Positions 53,634 to 63,359 are shown, counted from the stretch's first letter. The stretch: 64,000 nt of DNA from Burkholderia mayonis (GCF_001523745.2 NZ_CP013387.1:1674001-1738000); one strand, 5' to 3'. Program-made: numbers and translations. The notes: generated by a model not told the origin, from the letters alone.

Positions 53634-54071
53634 TCAGCGCCCGCCCTTCGCGTTGTCGTCGATCTCCGTCTGCAGGCGCGCCTCCTGCTCCCGCAACTCC
53701 GGCGTCAGCTCCGCGCCGAAGTCCTCCATTTCGAACAACGGCCGGATCTCGATCTCCGACTCGCCTTCCATCGGATTCGGGCACCGCCTGACCCACTCGA
53801 CGGCCTCGTCCATCGACGCGACCTTCCACAGCCAGAACCCGGCGACGAGTTCCTTGGCCTCCGCGAACGGCCCGTCGATCACGGTTCGCGCGCTGCCCGA
53901 GAAGCGCACCCGCTTGCCCTTGGCGCTCGGATGCAGACCTTCGCCCGCAAGCATCACGCCCGCCTTCACGAGCGCCTCGTTGAACTTGCCCATCGCTGCG
54001 AGCAGTTCCGTGCCGGGCATCTTGCCCGCTTCCGAAGCGTTCGTCGCCTTCACGATCACCATCACACGCAT
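53634..54071 (-). CDS. YciI-like DGPF-domain protein
   Basis: A 145-residue protein with the ferredoxin-like YciI/DGPF fold: MRVMVIVKATNASEAG at the start and the signature IDGPFAEAKELVAGFWLW at about 65-82. Members are often encoded beside ECF sigma factors; here none is present, and only an IS element lies downstream. A GGAGAG site lies seven bases before the ATG at 54071. Function of the family is unproved. Confidence 0.88.
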   Translation of the reverse strand: MRVMVIVKATNASEAGKMPGTELLAAMGKFNEALVKAGVMLAGEGLHPSAKGKRVRFSGSARTVIDGPFAEAKELVAGFWLWKVASMDEAVEWVRRCPNPMEGESEIEIRPLFEMEDFGAELTPELREQEARLQTEIDDNAKGGR

Positions 54072-54348
54072 CGTCTTCTCTCCTTGAGCGAATTATTCGA
54101 GCCGCACCGCCACCGAACCCGACCCGGTTTCGTCCAGCCGCCTCGACACAACGACGAACCAGCGCCACCGAATTCGACATCTTTGCGCAAAAATACTCGG
54201 CGCGTGCGTCGACACCCGCCCGCCGCCGGCTCCGGGCGACGCGGCGCAATCGTTTGCCGCAACACAGCGCGAACGCGTTTGCCGCGCCGCCCCGGCGGCG
54301 GCGCGGATGCCATAATCGTGGCTCACTTCGCAGAATCGGGACCCCACC

Positions 54349-55467
54349 ATGCAAAATATCGACAATCCCCAGCACGACCGGGAAGCGGGCTTCGCCGACG
54401 CGACGCAGGACACGACGCGCATCGACGACGTCCGCATCGGCGCGGTGCGCCCGCTCATCTCCCCGGCGCTGCTGCAAGACGAACTGCCCGTGCCGCCCGC
54501 CGTCCAGACGCTCGTCGAGAAACGCCGCCAGGCGATCGGCGACGTGCTGCACGGCCGCGACGACCGCCTCGTGACGGTCGTCGGCCCATGCTCGATCCAC
54601 GATCACGACCAGGCGCTCGATTACGCGCGCCGGCTCAAGGCCGCCGCCGACGCGCTGCACGACGACCTGCTGATCGTGATGCGCGTGTACTTCGAGAAGC
54701 CGCGGACGACGGTCGGCTGGAAGGGCTACATCAACGATCCGCGGCTCGACGGCAGCTTCCGCATCAACGAAGGGCTGCGCGCCGCGCGCCAGCTTCTGCT
54801 CGACATCAACGCGCTCGGCCTGCCCGCGGGCACGGAATTCCTCGATCTGCTGAGCCCGCAGTACATCGCAGACCTGATCGCGTGGGGCGCGATCGGCGCG
54901 CGCACGACCGAGAGCCAGAGCCACCGTCAGCTCGCATCGGGCCTGAGCTGCCCGATCGGCTTCAAGAACGGCACCGACGGCGGCGTGCAGATCGCGGCCG
55001 ACGCGATCGTCGCCGCGCGCGCGAGCCACGCGTTCATGGGCATGACGAAGATGGGGGTGGCGGCGATCTTCGAGACGCGCGGCAACGACGACGCGCACGT
55101 GATCCTGCGCGGCGGCAAGAAGGGCCCGAATTACGACAGCGCGAGCATCGACGACGGCTGCGCGGTGCTGCGCGCGGCGGGTCTGCGCGAACAGGTGATG
55201 GTCGACTGCTCGCACGCGAACTCGAACAAGTCGCACTTGCGGCAGATCGACGTCGCCGAGGACCTCGCGCGGCAATTGTCGCAAGGCGAGCGGCGCATCA
55301 CCGGCGTGATGATCGAAAGCAATCTCGAGGCCGGCCGGCAGGACCTGAAGCCGGGCGTGCCGCTGCAATATGGCGTGTCGGTCACCGATGCGTGCCTGAG
55401 CTGGGCGCAGACCGAGCCGGTGCTCGACACGCTCGCGCAGGCGGTGCGGCGGCGGCGCGCGGCCTGA
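54349..55467 (+). CDS. aroG: 3-deoxy-7-phosphoheptulonate synthase (AroG type)
   Basis: A 372-residue class I-alpha DAHP synthase, which joins phosphoenolpyruvate and erythrose 4-phosphate in the first shikimate step. Seen: the VVGPCSIHD strand, FEKPRTTVGWKG with the PEP-binding Arg/Lys, metal ligands in GPCS (Cys), DCSHANSNK (His) and VSVTDACLSW (Asp), and an N-terminal arm used in amino-acid feedback. Closest in pattern to Phe-inhibited AroG. It is a single gene; spacer 54072-54348 should hold its promoter. Confidence 0.95.
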   Translation: MQNIDNPQHDREAGFADATQDTTRIDDVRIGAVRPLISPALLQDELPVPPAVQTLVEKRRQAIGDVLHGRDDRLVTVVGPCSIHDHDQALDYARRLKAAADALHDDLLIVMRVYFEKPRTTVGWKGYINDPRLDGSFRINEGLRAARQLLLDINALGLPAGTEFLDLLSPQYIADLIAWGAIGARTTESQSHRQLASGLSCPIGFKNGTDGGVQIAADAIVAARASHAFMGMTKMGVAAIFETRGNDDAHVILRGGKKGPNYDSASIDDGCAVLRAAGLREQVMVDCSHANSNKSHLRQIDVAEDLARQLSQGERRITGVMIESNLEAGRQDLKPGVPLQYGVSVTDACLSWAQTEPVLDTLAQAVRRRRAA

Positions 55468-55581
55468 CGGCGGGCACACCGAAACTTCGCGGTTGCCGTC
55501 CGTTCGACGCGGGCCGCGGCACACCATTCGCGCTCGCGAGGATCGCCGGAAAACACGATAGCCCCCGTCGATGAGGAAGCC

Positions 55582-56260
55582 ATGAGCGCCAGTGCGGATG
55601 TCGATGCGGCAGTCGCCAAGCAGTACAACGGGTTCGGCCGATTCGGAGAGCTGGCGCAACTGGCCAGACGCTTCGACCGCGCCTTTCTGACGGCGGTCCG
55701 CGATGCGTTCCTGTCGACGGCCCACCCGGCCGAATCGCTTCAAATCTCGATGGGCTGGATCGACAAAAAGCTGTATGCGGACATGCAGCCTTACGGCGCC
55801 GTCGATTGCTACGCGAACACCATCCATCCACCCGCCCGGTCGAATTGGGCGACACCGCCATTTTCGTGATCGAGGCATTCGCCAGGGATCGCCGAATCAC
55901 GCTTCGTCGCGGCAGAGGCTTGATCGTGCAGGCCAAGGCTGCGCCGGGCGCGCAACGGCCGAAGGTTCCCGTCACGTCGTTGTCGTTGTCGTTGTCGCTG
56001 TCCAATCCCGACGCATCGGCCAACAAGGAGCTTGCGCTGCTGTCGGCGTGGCCGAAGTTCGACCTGCATCGCGCGAATGCACGCCGCGAACCGCTAGGCG
56101 AGCGCGATGTCGAACAGCGCGATCGGACATTCGGTCGCTTGCGCCATTGGGAAACAACGGTATCCGGTCGTCGTCATCCATCGCACGCGGCCCGACTGAA
56201 GCCCGGTTCGGCATCCGGAAATCTCTTGCATCGCCGGGGTCCGACCTTCCGGGCCATTGA
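55582..56260 (+). pseudogene. Frameshifted gene of unknown function
   Basis: The frame MSASADVDAAVAKQYNGFGRFGELAQ... GWIDKKLYADMQPYGAVDCYANTIHPP is 95 codons long, but sensible sequence continues in another frame from about 55835: VELGDTAIFVIEAFARDRRITLRRGRG to at least 56090. A one-base indel near 55830 explains this. Further on, four GTTGTC-type hexamers (55976-56002) encode a SLSLSLS run, and the end shifts frame again. No family is recognised. The original product was probably 190-220 residues. Confidence 0.55.
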
Positions 56261-56271
56261 CGGACATCCGC

Positions 56272-56943
56272 CTACACCGACGACACGACCGTCAACGCGA
56301 ACCCGTCCCAGCCTTTCGAGCCGACCGTCTGCAGCGCGGTCGTCGTCAGGCGCGGATCGGCGGCGATCAGGCGGAAGTATTCGCGCACGCCGATCGCGTC
56401 CGGATCGTCGTTCCGCCGATCCGCGACACGCCCCTGCCGCACGACGTTGTCGGCGACGATGACGGTCCCCGCGCGGGCCAATTCGACTGTCAGCGGCAGG
56501 TAGTCCGGATAGCTTTCCTTGTCGGCGTCGAGAAAGATCAGGTCGAACGGCTCGGTCCGCTCGGCAATCAGCCGCTCGAGGCTGTCTTTCGCACGGCCGA
56601 CGACGACCGACACGACGTCCGCCAATCCCGCGCGCGCGATGTTCTTCCGCGCGAGCGCCGCATGGTCCGGATTCGCTTCGAGCGTCAGCAGTACGCCGCC
56701 CGGCGGCAGCGCCCGCGCGAGCCAGATCGTGCTGTAGCCGCCGAGCGTGCCGAGTTCGAGAATCCGGCGCGCGCCGCGGATCGTCGCGAGCAGGTTCAGG
56801 AACTTGCCCTGATTCGCGGTGACGTTGATGGCCGGCAAGCCGGCCGCCTTGCTCGAAGCCAATGCCGCATCCAGCGACGGATCGGACGGCGCGAGCTGGC
56901 GGCAGAAGAAATCGTCCACCGCGTTCCATTGTCGTTCGCTCAT
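56272..56943 (-). CDS. Class I SAM-dependent O-methyltransferase
   Basis: A 223-residue methyltransferase of the COMT-like family (O-methyltransferase 3). Motif I LELGTLGGYSTIWLARALP binds SAM, LTLEANPDHAALARKNI gives the acidic ribose contact, and FDLIFLDADKESYPDYL plus IVADNVVRQG supply the metal ligands (Asp, Asp, Asn). Start at 56943 (MSERQWNAVDDFF) with AAAGG upstream. The longer frame into the neighbouring gene is an artefact. A metal-dependent catechol-type substrate is likely. Confidence 0.92.
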   Translation of the reverse strand: MSERQWNAVDDFFCRQLAPSDPSLDAALASSKAAGLPAINVTANQGKFLNLLATIRGARRILELGTLGGYSTIWLARALPPGGVLLTLEANPDHAALARKNIARAGLADVVSVVVGRAKDSLERLIAERTEPFDLIFLDADKESYPDYLPLTVELARAGTVIVADNVVRQGRVADRRNDDPDAIGVREYFRLIAADPRLTTTALQTVGSKGWDGFALTVVSSV

Positions 56944-57206
56944 CGCGCACCTTTCGCTGTCGGGAGAGAAGGCCATTCTATGCTCGGCGGCGCGCTGTCG
57001 CCTGACGATCTCGCCGGCTGGATTTGCCTGACCGGTCGTCAGGAGGAAATCGAAGTCGAAACGCGCGGCGAGCATCGCCGCTCGGCTGCGCCGCTGGTCA
57101 AGCTGGTCAAGCCGCTCGTGTCGCTCGTGCGGCCCAAGCGGATCGAAACCCCGAAGAAGACCGCTCAAAACCGCTGCGCCCGAGCGCCCCGAAGCTGCCC
57201 GTCGCA

Positions 57207-58724
57207 TCAGCCGAGCCCGACGTCGGCCACGCGATTCCGGCCGCCCGCCTTCGCCTGATAGAGCGCCTGATCGGCCGCCTCGACGACGGCCTCGACGTGC
57301 GGCGCGGGCGTGCCGTCCGGCTGCCACGCCGCAACGCCGACGCTGACCGTCACGAACCCGACTTCCGATCCTTCGTGCTCGATCCCGAGCATCCGCACGC
57401 CCATCCGCACGCGCTCGGCGACGACGAGCGCGCCGCCGCGCGGCGTGTCCGGCAGCACGACGACGAACTCCTCGCCGCCGTATCGCGCGACGACGTCGCC
57501 GAGCCGCGCCGCCTGCTGCGCGATGCAGCGCGACACGGTCGCGAGCACGTCGTCGCCGACCTGATGCCCGTATGTGTCGTTGTAGCGCTTGAAGTGATCG
57601 ATGTCGACGAACAGGATCGCGAGCGGCCGCTCGCCGCACACCGCGCGCCGCCATTCACGCTCGAGCGTCTCGTCGAGCGCGCGCCGGTTGTGCAGTCCCG
57701 TGAGGCTGTCGGTGCCCGCGAGCCGCGCGAGCGCCGCTTCGGCCGTCGACTTGCGCCACAGCGAATGCGCGAGATACGCGCTCATCGCGACGAAGATCAG
57801 CGCGAACACGCCCGTCAGCACGCCGAAGCGCCACGTGCGGACCCGCCACGCCGCATAAATGTCTTCGTCGGCGATCGCAACCTGCACGATCAGCGGAATC
57901 TCGTCGAGCCGGCGATACAGGTAGAAGCGCCTCACGTGATCGATCGGCGCGACGTCGAAAAACTCGCCCGAGCGCCCGAATTGCATGCGCATGTGCGGGC
58001 TCGTCCCGCTGAGGTCGAGGCCGATGGTCTTCTCGTCGAACGGAATCCGCGTCACGATGCGTCCATCCGCGTGAATCAGCGCGAGCGCGCCGTGCCGGCC
58101 GACGCCCGCCGCCGCCAGCAGTTGCCGGAAATATGACAGGCGCACCGCGAGCACGACGACGCCCGCGAACGAGCCGTCCGCGCGCTCGATGCGGCGCGAC
58201 AGCGCGACGCTCGGCTCGCCGCCTCGCGCCGGAATCCGATACGGACCGCTCAGGAATGTTCCGAGCTTCGGATCGTCGCGTTGCGCGGAGAAGAAGTCGT
58301 ACGACGCGAAACGCCCCGGCGGCGGACCGTCCACCGACGCGAGCTGCACGCGCCCGCGCGCGTCGAGCACGTAGATCGCGCCGGCCACGTTGGCGGCCAC
58401 CGCGGCATCGAACAGGATCTCGCGGCGCAGGTCGGCGGACAACTTGGCGATCCGTCGGTCGCCGAGCTGCGCGGCGATGCGGCGCAGCGTCAGGTCGTGC
58501 AGGCGAAAGCCTCGCGTGACATCGTGCCCGATCATCCGCAGCGTGTTGCGCGCGGCGTCCTGCGCGTGCTCGAACGCGTCGTCGCGGCTGTCGCGCAGGA
58601 TCGCCGCGCAAATGGACATCATGACGATCGCGATCGCCACCGCGCCGGCGATCACCATGTAGCCGAGCGGCATCCGGTGCGACGGCCCTCGCCGTCCGCG
58701 CAAGCCGGCATGTATCGATTTCAT
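57207..58724 (-). CDS. Membrane diguanylate cyclase with intact I-site
   Basis: A 505-residue c-di-GMP synthase. Two helices (about 20-45 and 295-320) bracket a periplasmic dCache-like sensor. The GGDEF domain has DSLTGLHNRRAL, FVDIDHFKRYND and RYGGEEF. Unlike the paralogue at 27-28.7 kb, the inhibitory site before it reads RLGD, a proper RxxD, so feedback by c-di-GMP should operate. The shared architecture and sensor motifs (ALSRRIERADGSFAG against ALSRRIGKPDGTFGG) indicate paralogues. Confidence 0.93.
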   Translation of the reverse strand: MKSIHAGLRGRRGPSHRMPLGYMVIAGAVAIAIVMMSICAAILRDSRDDAFEHAQDAARNTLRMIGHDVTRGFRLHDLTLRRIAAQLGDRRIAKLSADLRREILFDAAVAANVAGAIYVLDARGRVQLASVDGPPPGRFASYDFFSAQRDDPKLGTFLSGPYRIPARGGEPSVALSRRIERADGSFAGVVVLAVRLSYFRQLLAAAGVGRHGALALIHADGRIVTRIPFDEKTIGLDLSGTSPHMRMQFGRSGEFFDVAPIDHVRRFYLYRRLDEIPLIVQVAIADEDIYAAWRVRTWRFGVLTGVFALIFVAMSAYLAHSLWRKSTAEAALARLAGTDSLTGLHNRRALDETLEREWRRAVCGERPLAILFVDIDHFKRYNDTYGHQVGDDVLATVSRCIAQQAARLGDVVARYGGEEFVVVLPDTPRGGALVVAERVRMGVRMLGIEHEGSEVGFVTVSVGVAAWQPDGTPAPHVEAVVEAADQALYQAKAGGRNRVADVGLG

Positions 58725-59310
58725 GCTTGTCTAGATGAGCGCGACGCGCTTCGTCACGGAAAAGATCGCCGGGCATTATCCCTGATGCGTGCCGCGCAAC
58801 GCGCATCGGAAACGACGCGCGGTTGCGCGCCGCCGTGCCGAACCGGATCGGAATATTCCGACCGCGAAGAGTCTCGACATGCCGAATCGGCGACGCGAGC
58901 CAATCGATCGGAAGGCGTTTCGAATCGACGCCGCGAAATGCGGCGAGCGGCCATTTTATCGAACGTTCGGCGCCGTGTTGACCCTGCGCACGGCGATTCG
59001 ACACACGTCGCGGGAAAGCGCTCAAGAACGCCGAATCGACGCCGATAACAACCCGCATGCACACGATCGTTCAGCCGTTTCCGCCTCGCTTGCGCGATCG
59101 AACGCACCGCCGTCGCCGCCGTTCGACGATGCAATCGCACTCGCGCACGCGAACCCGACCGCCATGCTTTTTCGTCATGCGTGATTGCATGTCGCACGAA
59201 GCGCGCGCTTGAGAGCATCGATCGTTTCGCGAAACGAAACACCGAATCAACATCCATTCGGAATTGCAAACGCCGTAGCAGGACGTCTAATCCACTCTCT
59301 CATTTTCGCC
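58725..59310. other. Intergenic stretch, no gene seen
   Basis: Nearly 590 bases between the divergent diguanylate cyclase and PD-(D/E)XK-like genes. Frames here are Arg/Ser-rich with no family features. Repeated CGAATCG-like words suggest decayed DNA. Only promoters are expected. Confidence 0.45.
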
Positions 59311-59982
59311 ATGGCAACCGCTAAATCGTCATCGTCCATTCCCACCGAATTCCTCTACATCGGCGCGGCCGGCGAGCACTACATCATGTCCGAGTGCTTC
59401 CGCCACAACATGGAGGCGTTCAAGCTGCCGATCGACAAGGGTTTCGATCTCGTCGTCACGCGCGCGTACCGGCATCTGTCGCGGCTCGACGATGCGCCGA
59501 AGCCGGTCGATCGCAGCGTGCCGGAAACGCCCGTCTACGTGCAGGTCAAGAGCCGCCAGGCCACGCCGATCGCGCCGTCGAAGGACAAAGGAGACCGGCC
59601 GAGCTGGGAAGGCTATTTCTCGATCAAGCCGTCCGATCTCGCGCTCATCTGCGCGACGCCCAATTCGGCGCTTGCGTGCGTGCTGTTCGTCGACACGCGC
59701 GGCGAACTGATGCGCAGCCGGACCGCCTATGCGTGGTGGATGTCGAGCGCGTACGTGAATCTGATGCGCGACAACGGACATTTCATCGAGATGCCGAACA
59801 AGGACACGCTCGAGCTATGGGTGCGCTACGTCGAGCCGGCGCCGGACAGCGGCTACAAGCAGAACACGTACATTTCGTTCTTCAAGCAATGCCAGATCAA
59901 AGGCTCGGAGCCGGGCAAGAAATCGAGCGGCTTTTTGCTGGCCGAAGAGCGGTTCGACTTCGGCCAGCTCGGCGCGGAATGA
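59311..59982 (+). CDS. Probable PD-(D/E)XK-fold nuclease-like protein
   Basis: A 223-residue protein of no named family that I can give. Its N-terminal half has the order of a PD-(D/E)XK core: GAAGEHYIMSECFRH (Glu on helix 1), KGFDLVV (Asp), then VYVQVKSRQ (Q-x-K). The middle FSIKPSDLALICATPN and CVLFVDTRGEL continue as strands. This is the pattern of DUF4365-type and similar endonuclease folds. No methyltransferase or ATPase is adjacent, so a restriction role is not supported. The ATG at 59311 has no clear ribosome site. Confidence 0.7.
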   Translation: MATAKSSSSIPTEFLYIGAAGEHYIMSECFRHNMEAFKLPIDKGFDLVVTRAYRHLSRLDDAPKPVDRSVPETPVYVQVKSRQATPIAPSKDKGDRPSWEGYFSIKPSDLALICATPNSALACVLFVDTRGELMRSRTAYAWWMSSAYVNLMRDNGHFIEMPNKDTLELWVRYVEPAPDSGYKQNTYISFFKQCQIKGSEPGKKSSGFLLAEERFDFGQLGAE

Positions 59983-60264
59983 AGGGGCGGGCGCCGTTCG
60001 GCATTCGCCGTCGCCGTGCGCTGTTCACCGCTCACCGTCACCGTGTGACGGACGACGCGATGCGTTCCGTTTGCGGCAAAGCAAGCGCGCCGTGAATGTT
60101 GGATGGCGCGGGCGTCCGCATCGCGGCGAGCCGCCGCGTCGCGCGCGACATTATCGGTGGGATGCGCGGCCGACTGGCAATCACATCGAAGCACGCGTGT
60201 GATCGATGACGATGGAGCGAATCGCCGGCTCGGTTGAAGCAGTCGAGGCGCGTGAGGCGACCGA

Positions 60265-60345
60265 ATCGGTCGACGTGGACGTGGACGTGGTTGACGTGGA
60301 TGTGGATCTGGTCGATGTGGCCGACGTGGTCAACGTAATAGGAAT
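60265..60345. repeat. Imperfect GACGTG/GATGTG repeat
   Basis: A run of GACGTGGACGTGG-type hexamers with decayed copies (about 12 units). The rest of the 500-base stretch 59983-60484 shows no supported gene; long frames through it on both strands merely translate the repeat as Asp/Val or His/Val runs. Confidence 0.7.
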
Positions 60346-60484
60346 AATCGAAGCGGCCGACGCGATCCAAATGCTCGGAATGACCGAATTGGCAAAAGTG
60401 GGCGAACACGCCACGGCGATCGACAAGCGCGCCGACGGAGCGCCGACTGAGCGCCGACTGAGCGCCAACCGCACGCATGCGACG

Positions 60485-61486
60485 TCAGGACTTGCGCCCG
60501 CCCCCGCCGCGCGTTTTCTTCGCAACGTCCCGCTCCCCGCGCCGTCGCCCGCCCGCCGCGCCGAGACGCCGCCGCGCAACGGCCCGCACCGCTTCGATCA
60601 GCGAGCGGGCGACGGGCGACGGCTGCGCGTCGGTGCGCAGGATCAAGCCGACCGGTTCGTCCGCGCCCTCGACAGGCAGTGCGAGCCGCACGAGCGTGCC
60701 GGCCGCGAGATCGTATTCGGCCGCATAGCGCGGCACGAACCAGACCGCGTCGTTCTCGAGCGCGAGCGCGCGCGCGACCGACACCGACAGCACCTCGACG
60801 AACGAATCGAGCGGCGGCGCGCCGCACGCACTCAGCAGCTGCTCGGCCGCCTGGCGGATCAGCGTGCCGTACGGCGGCAGCACGACCGGATAGCGCGCGA
60901 GCTGCGCGGCGGGCGCGGCGCTCGTCGCGAGCGGGTGGCCCGCGCGCACGACGGCGACGAGCGGCTCGTTGTACAAGTGCTCGAACGACAGCCCGACCAT
61001 CCGCTCCGGGTCGGACAGCCGCCCGATCGCGCACTCGATCGCGCCGGACTTCAGCCGCTCGAGCAGTTCGGCGTTCGCGACGGTCGTGACCCGCACGACC
61101 GCGCGCGGCCATTCGTTCGCGAGCGCCTTCAGCACGGCGGGCGCGAGCGACGCGGCGACGGTCGGCAGCATGCCGATTTCGAGCGTCGCGGCCGCGCCGC
61201 CGCTCTCGCGCGCGAGGAGCCCGACGCCCTGCCGCAGCGCGAGCACGCACGCGCTCGCATGCGGAATGAACAACTGCCCCTCGCGCGTCGGCCGCGCGCC
61301 GTGCCGGCCGCGCTCGAACAGCTTCACGCCGAGGATCGCCTCGAACTCGGCGATCGTCTTCGACACGGCCGGCTGCGTGATCGACAGGCTTTGCGCGGCC
61401 TTCTGCACGCTGGCGAACTGCGCGACGGCGAGAAAGCACTGCAGGTGCCGGAATTTGACCCGGCCGTCGGCGATCCGATGTTGCAT
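60485..61486 (-). CDS. pcaQ: LysR-type regulator of protocatechuate genes
   Basis: A 333-residue LysR regulator. The N-terminal winged helix reads VKFRHLQCFLAVAQFASVQKAAQSLSITQPAVSKTIAEFE (about 10-49), which with the KFRHLQ start is characteristic of PcaQ. The effector domain (about 95-305) is followed by a basic low-complexity tail (GGRRRGERDVAKKTRGGG). It is divergent from pcaHG, the gene pair PcaQ activates in response to beta-carboxymuconate. An operator palindrome overlaps its own start codon, implying autoregulation. Confidence 0.92.
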   Translation of the reverse strand: MQHRIADGRVKFRHLQCFLAVAQFASVQKAAQSLSITQPAVSKTIAEFEAILGVKLFERGRHGARPTREGQLFIPHASACVLALRQGVGLLARESGGAAATLEIGMLPTVAASLAPAVLKALANEWPRAVVRVTTVANAELLERLKSGAIECAIGRLSDPERMVGLSFEHLYNEPLVAVVRAGHPLATSAAPAAQLARYPVVLPPYGTLIRQAAEQLLSACGAPPLDSFVEVLSVSVARALALENDAVWFVPRYAAEYDLAAGTLVRLALPVEGADEPVGLILRTDAQPSPVARSLIEAVRAVARRRLGAAGGRRRGERDVAKKTRGGGGRKS

Positions 61487-61499
61487 AACGTCTGGTTAT
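61485..61499. promoter_or_regulatory. PcaQ-type operator, ATAAC-N5-GTTAT
   Basis: A perfect 15-base palindrome, ATAAC (61485-61489) and GTTAT (61495-61499), of the T-N11-A LysR form and close to the described PcaQ box ATAACC-N4-GGTTAA. It overlaps the pcaQ start codon and is about 95 bases ahead of pcaH. A second TTGCATAAC half-like word occurs at 61522-61530. Confidence 0.7.
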
Positions 61500-61593
61500 A
61501 CGATCAGCGATAAAACATCATTTTGCATAACTTTCTCGATTAGCTAAAGTCCTTCCATTCCGCTTTGACAACCATCAATCTGGAGACGACTCG

Positions 61594-62298
61594 ATGGATT
61601 CCTCGACGCTCGCGCCGCGCGACTGGCCGTCGCATCCCGCGTACATTCATCCGCCGTACCGTTCGTCGGTGAAGCGCGGCCCGACCCAGCCGCTGATTCC
61701 GCTGAAGGACAAGCTGCGCAACCAGCACGCGCCCGTCTACGGCGCCGACGACCTCGGTCCGCTCGACCACGACCTGACGAAGAACGCGGCGAGGAACGGC
61801 GAGCCGCTCGGCGAGCGGATCATCGTCACGGGCCGCGTGCTCGACGAAGGCGGCAAGCCGGTGCGCGACACGCTCGTCGAGGTGTGGCAGGCGAATGCCG
61901 CAGGCCGATACGTGCACAAGGCCGACCAGCACGACGCGCCGCTCGACCCGAACTTCCTCGGCGCGGGCCGGTGCCTCACCGACGAGAACGGCCGCTATCG
62001 CTTCCTGACGATCAAGCCGGGCGCATATCCGTGGGGCAACCATCCGAACGCATGGCGGCCGAACCACATCCACTTCTCGCTGTTCGGCGACTACTTCGGT
62101 TCGCGGCTCGTCACGCAGATGTATTTTCCGGGCGATCCGCTGCTCGCGCTCGACCCGATCTTCCTGGGTACGCCCGAGGACGCACGCGATCGCCTGATCT
62201 CGCGTTTCTCGATCGACACGACCGAAGAAGGCTTTGCGCTCGGCTACGAATTCGATATCGTGCTGCGCGGCCGCGACGCCACCCCGATGGAGCGCTGA
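61594..62298 (+). CDS. pcaH: Protocatechuate 3,4-dioxygenase beta subunit
   Basis: A 234-residue intradiol dioxygenase subunit that carries the non-haem Fe(III). The four ligands are in GRYVHKADQHDAP (Tyr), PGAYPWGNHPNAWRPNHIHFSLFG (Tyr, then His-x-His), as in PcaH. The conserved VEVWQANAAGRYVH core is complete. GGAGACG precedes the ATG. Cleaves protocatechuate to 3-carboxymuconate; pcaG follows after two bases. Confidence 0.95.
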   Translation: MDSSTLAPRDWPSHPAYIHPPYRSSVKRGPTQPLIPLKDKLRNQHAPVYGADDLGPLDHDLTKNAARNGEPLGERIIVTGRVLDEGGKPVRDTLVEVWQANAAGRYVHKADQHDAPLDPNFLGAGRCLTDENGRYRFLTIKPGAYPWGNHPNAWRPNHIHFSLFGDYFGSRLVTQMYFPGDPLLALDPIFLGTPEDARDRLISRFSIDTTEEGFALGYEFDIVLRGRDATPMER

Positions 62299-62300
62299 GC

Positions 62301-62894
62301 ATGACGACGCTGAAACAGACCCCTTCTCAGACCGTCGGCCCGTACTTCGCGTACGGCCTCTGCCCGCAACAGTACAACTACGACCTGAAGAGCCTCTTCA
62401 TGCCCGTGATCGCGACGCCCGAAGCGGCGGGCGAGCATATCGTGCTCGTCGGCCGCGTGTTCGACGGCGACGGCAACGCCGTCGGCGACGCGATGCTCGA
62501 GTTCACGCAGGTCGACGGCGCGGGCCGCTATCCGGCGTCGCGCGAAGAAGCCGCTGCGAGCGGTTTTTGCGGCTTCGCGCGCGTCGGCACGGGCACGGAT
62601 GCGCAGAACCGCTTCGTCGTCCATACGGTGAAGCCGGCTCGCACGTCGGAGACGGACGCGCCGCATGTCGACGTGACGGTGATGATGCGCGGGATTCTCA
62701 CGCACGCGTTCACGCGGATCTACTTCGACGACGAAGCGGCCGCGAACGAAACCGATGCGGTGCTTGCAAGCGTGCCCGCCGCGCGTCGAGCGACGCTGAT
62801 CGCGAAGCGCGACGCACAGGCGAACGGCGTGGCGATCTATCGCTTCGACATCCGCATGCAGGGCGAGCAGGAGACGGTGTTCTTCGACGTCTGA
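62301..62894 (+). CDS. pcaG: Protocatechuate 3,4-dioxygenase alpha subunit
   Basis: A 197-residue intradiol dioxygenase subunit that lacks iron ligands but forms part of the active site. It starts MTTLKQTPSQTVGPYFAYGL (the QTPSQTVGPYF motif is the PcaG hallmark), with the paralogous beta-sandwich core and DVTVMMRGILTHAFTRIYF toward the end. The ATG is two bases after the pcaH stop, so the two are co-translated. Confidence 0.95.
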   Translation: MTTLKQTPSQTVGPYFAYGLCPQQYNYDLKSLFMPVIATPEAAGEHIVLVGRVFDGDGNAVGDAMLEFTQVDGAGRYPASREEAAASGFCGFARVGTGTDAQNRFVVHTVKPARTSETDAPHVDVTVMMRGILTHAFTRIYFDDEAAANETDAVLASVPAARRATLIAKRDAQANGVAIYRFDIRMQGEQETVFFDV

Positions 62895-62947
62895 ACGCCA
62901 AACGCCGCGGGACGCGCGAAAGCGGCCCGCGGCGCGCGAATCGCCCG

Positions 62948-62980
62948 GCCGGCACCCGCCGCCGGCTTCTTTTCCCTTTT
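62948..62980 (+). terminator. Intrinsic terminator after pcaHG
   Basis: GCCGGC and GCCGGC pair around a 7-base loop, then TTCTTTTCCCTTTT gives a T-rich tail. An earlier 9-bp stem (CGCCGCGGG with CCCGCGGCG, 62901-62936) may help. Confidence 0.65.
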
Positions 62981-63359
62981 CCTCTTGTCGACGAAGACAG
63001 TCGCCCTGCGCCATCGCTCGCCGCGCTCGCTTCGTTCGCTCCGCCCGCTTTTTCCTAGCCGCGATGGCCGCGGCGTTGCGCGGAATCGAGTCAATCATGG
63101 TTGACGACTCGACACAAAACGCAACGCGATCGCCGCGCATCGGCGGCATGGTCCTCGCACGGTCGACCGACCTTCGACGGCCTGGCCTCCCACCGCCCCG
63201 CACCTTCGTCTTTCTCATACGGTCCGTCGATACGGCGATCAGAATCGTTTTTTTGCATTCGAAATAAAAACAAACCGGATTGACCGATTTGAAATTACGC
63301 GCCGCCCTTATTCCCATAAAAGTAATTTCAATATTCCAAAAACAAACACCGTCATCAAC

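Noticed and set aside
60206..61513. 435-codon plus-strand frame starting with Asp-Val repeats
   Set aside because: Its head translates a hexamer repeat and the rest is antisense to pcaQ.
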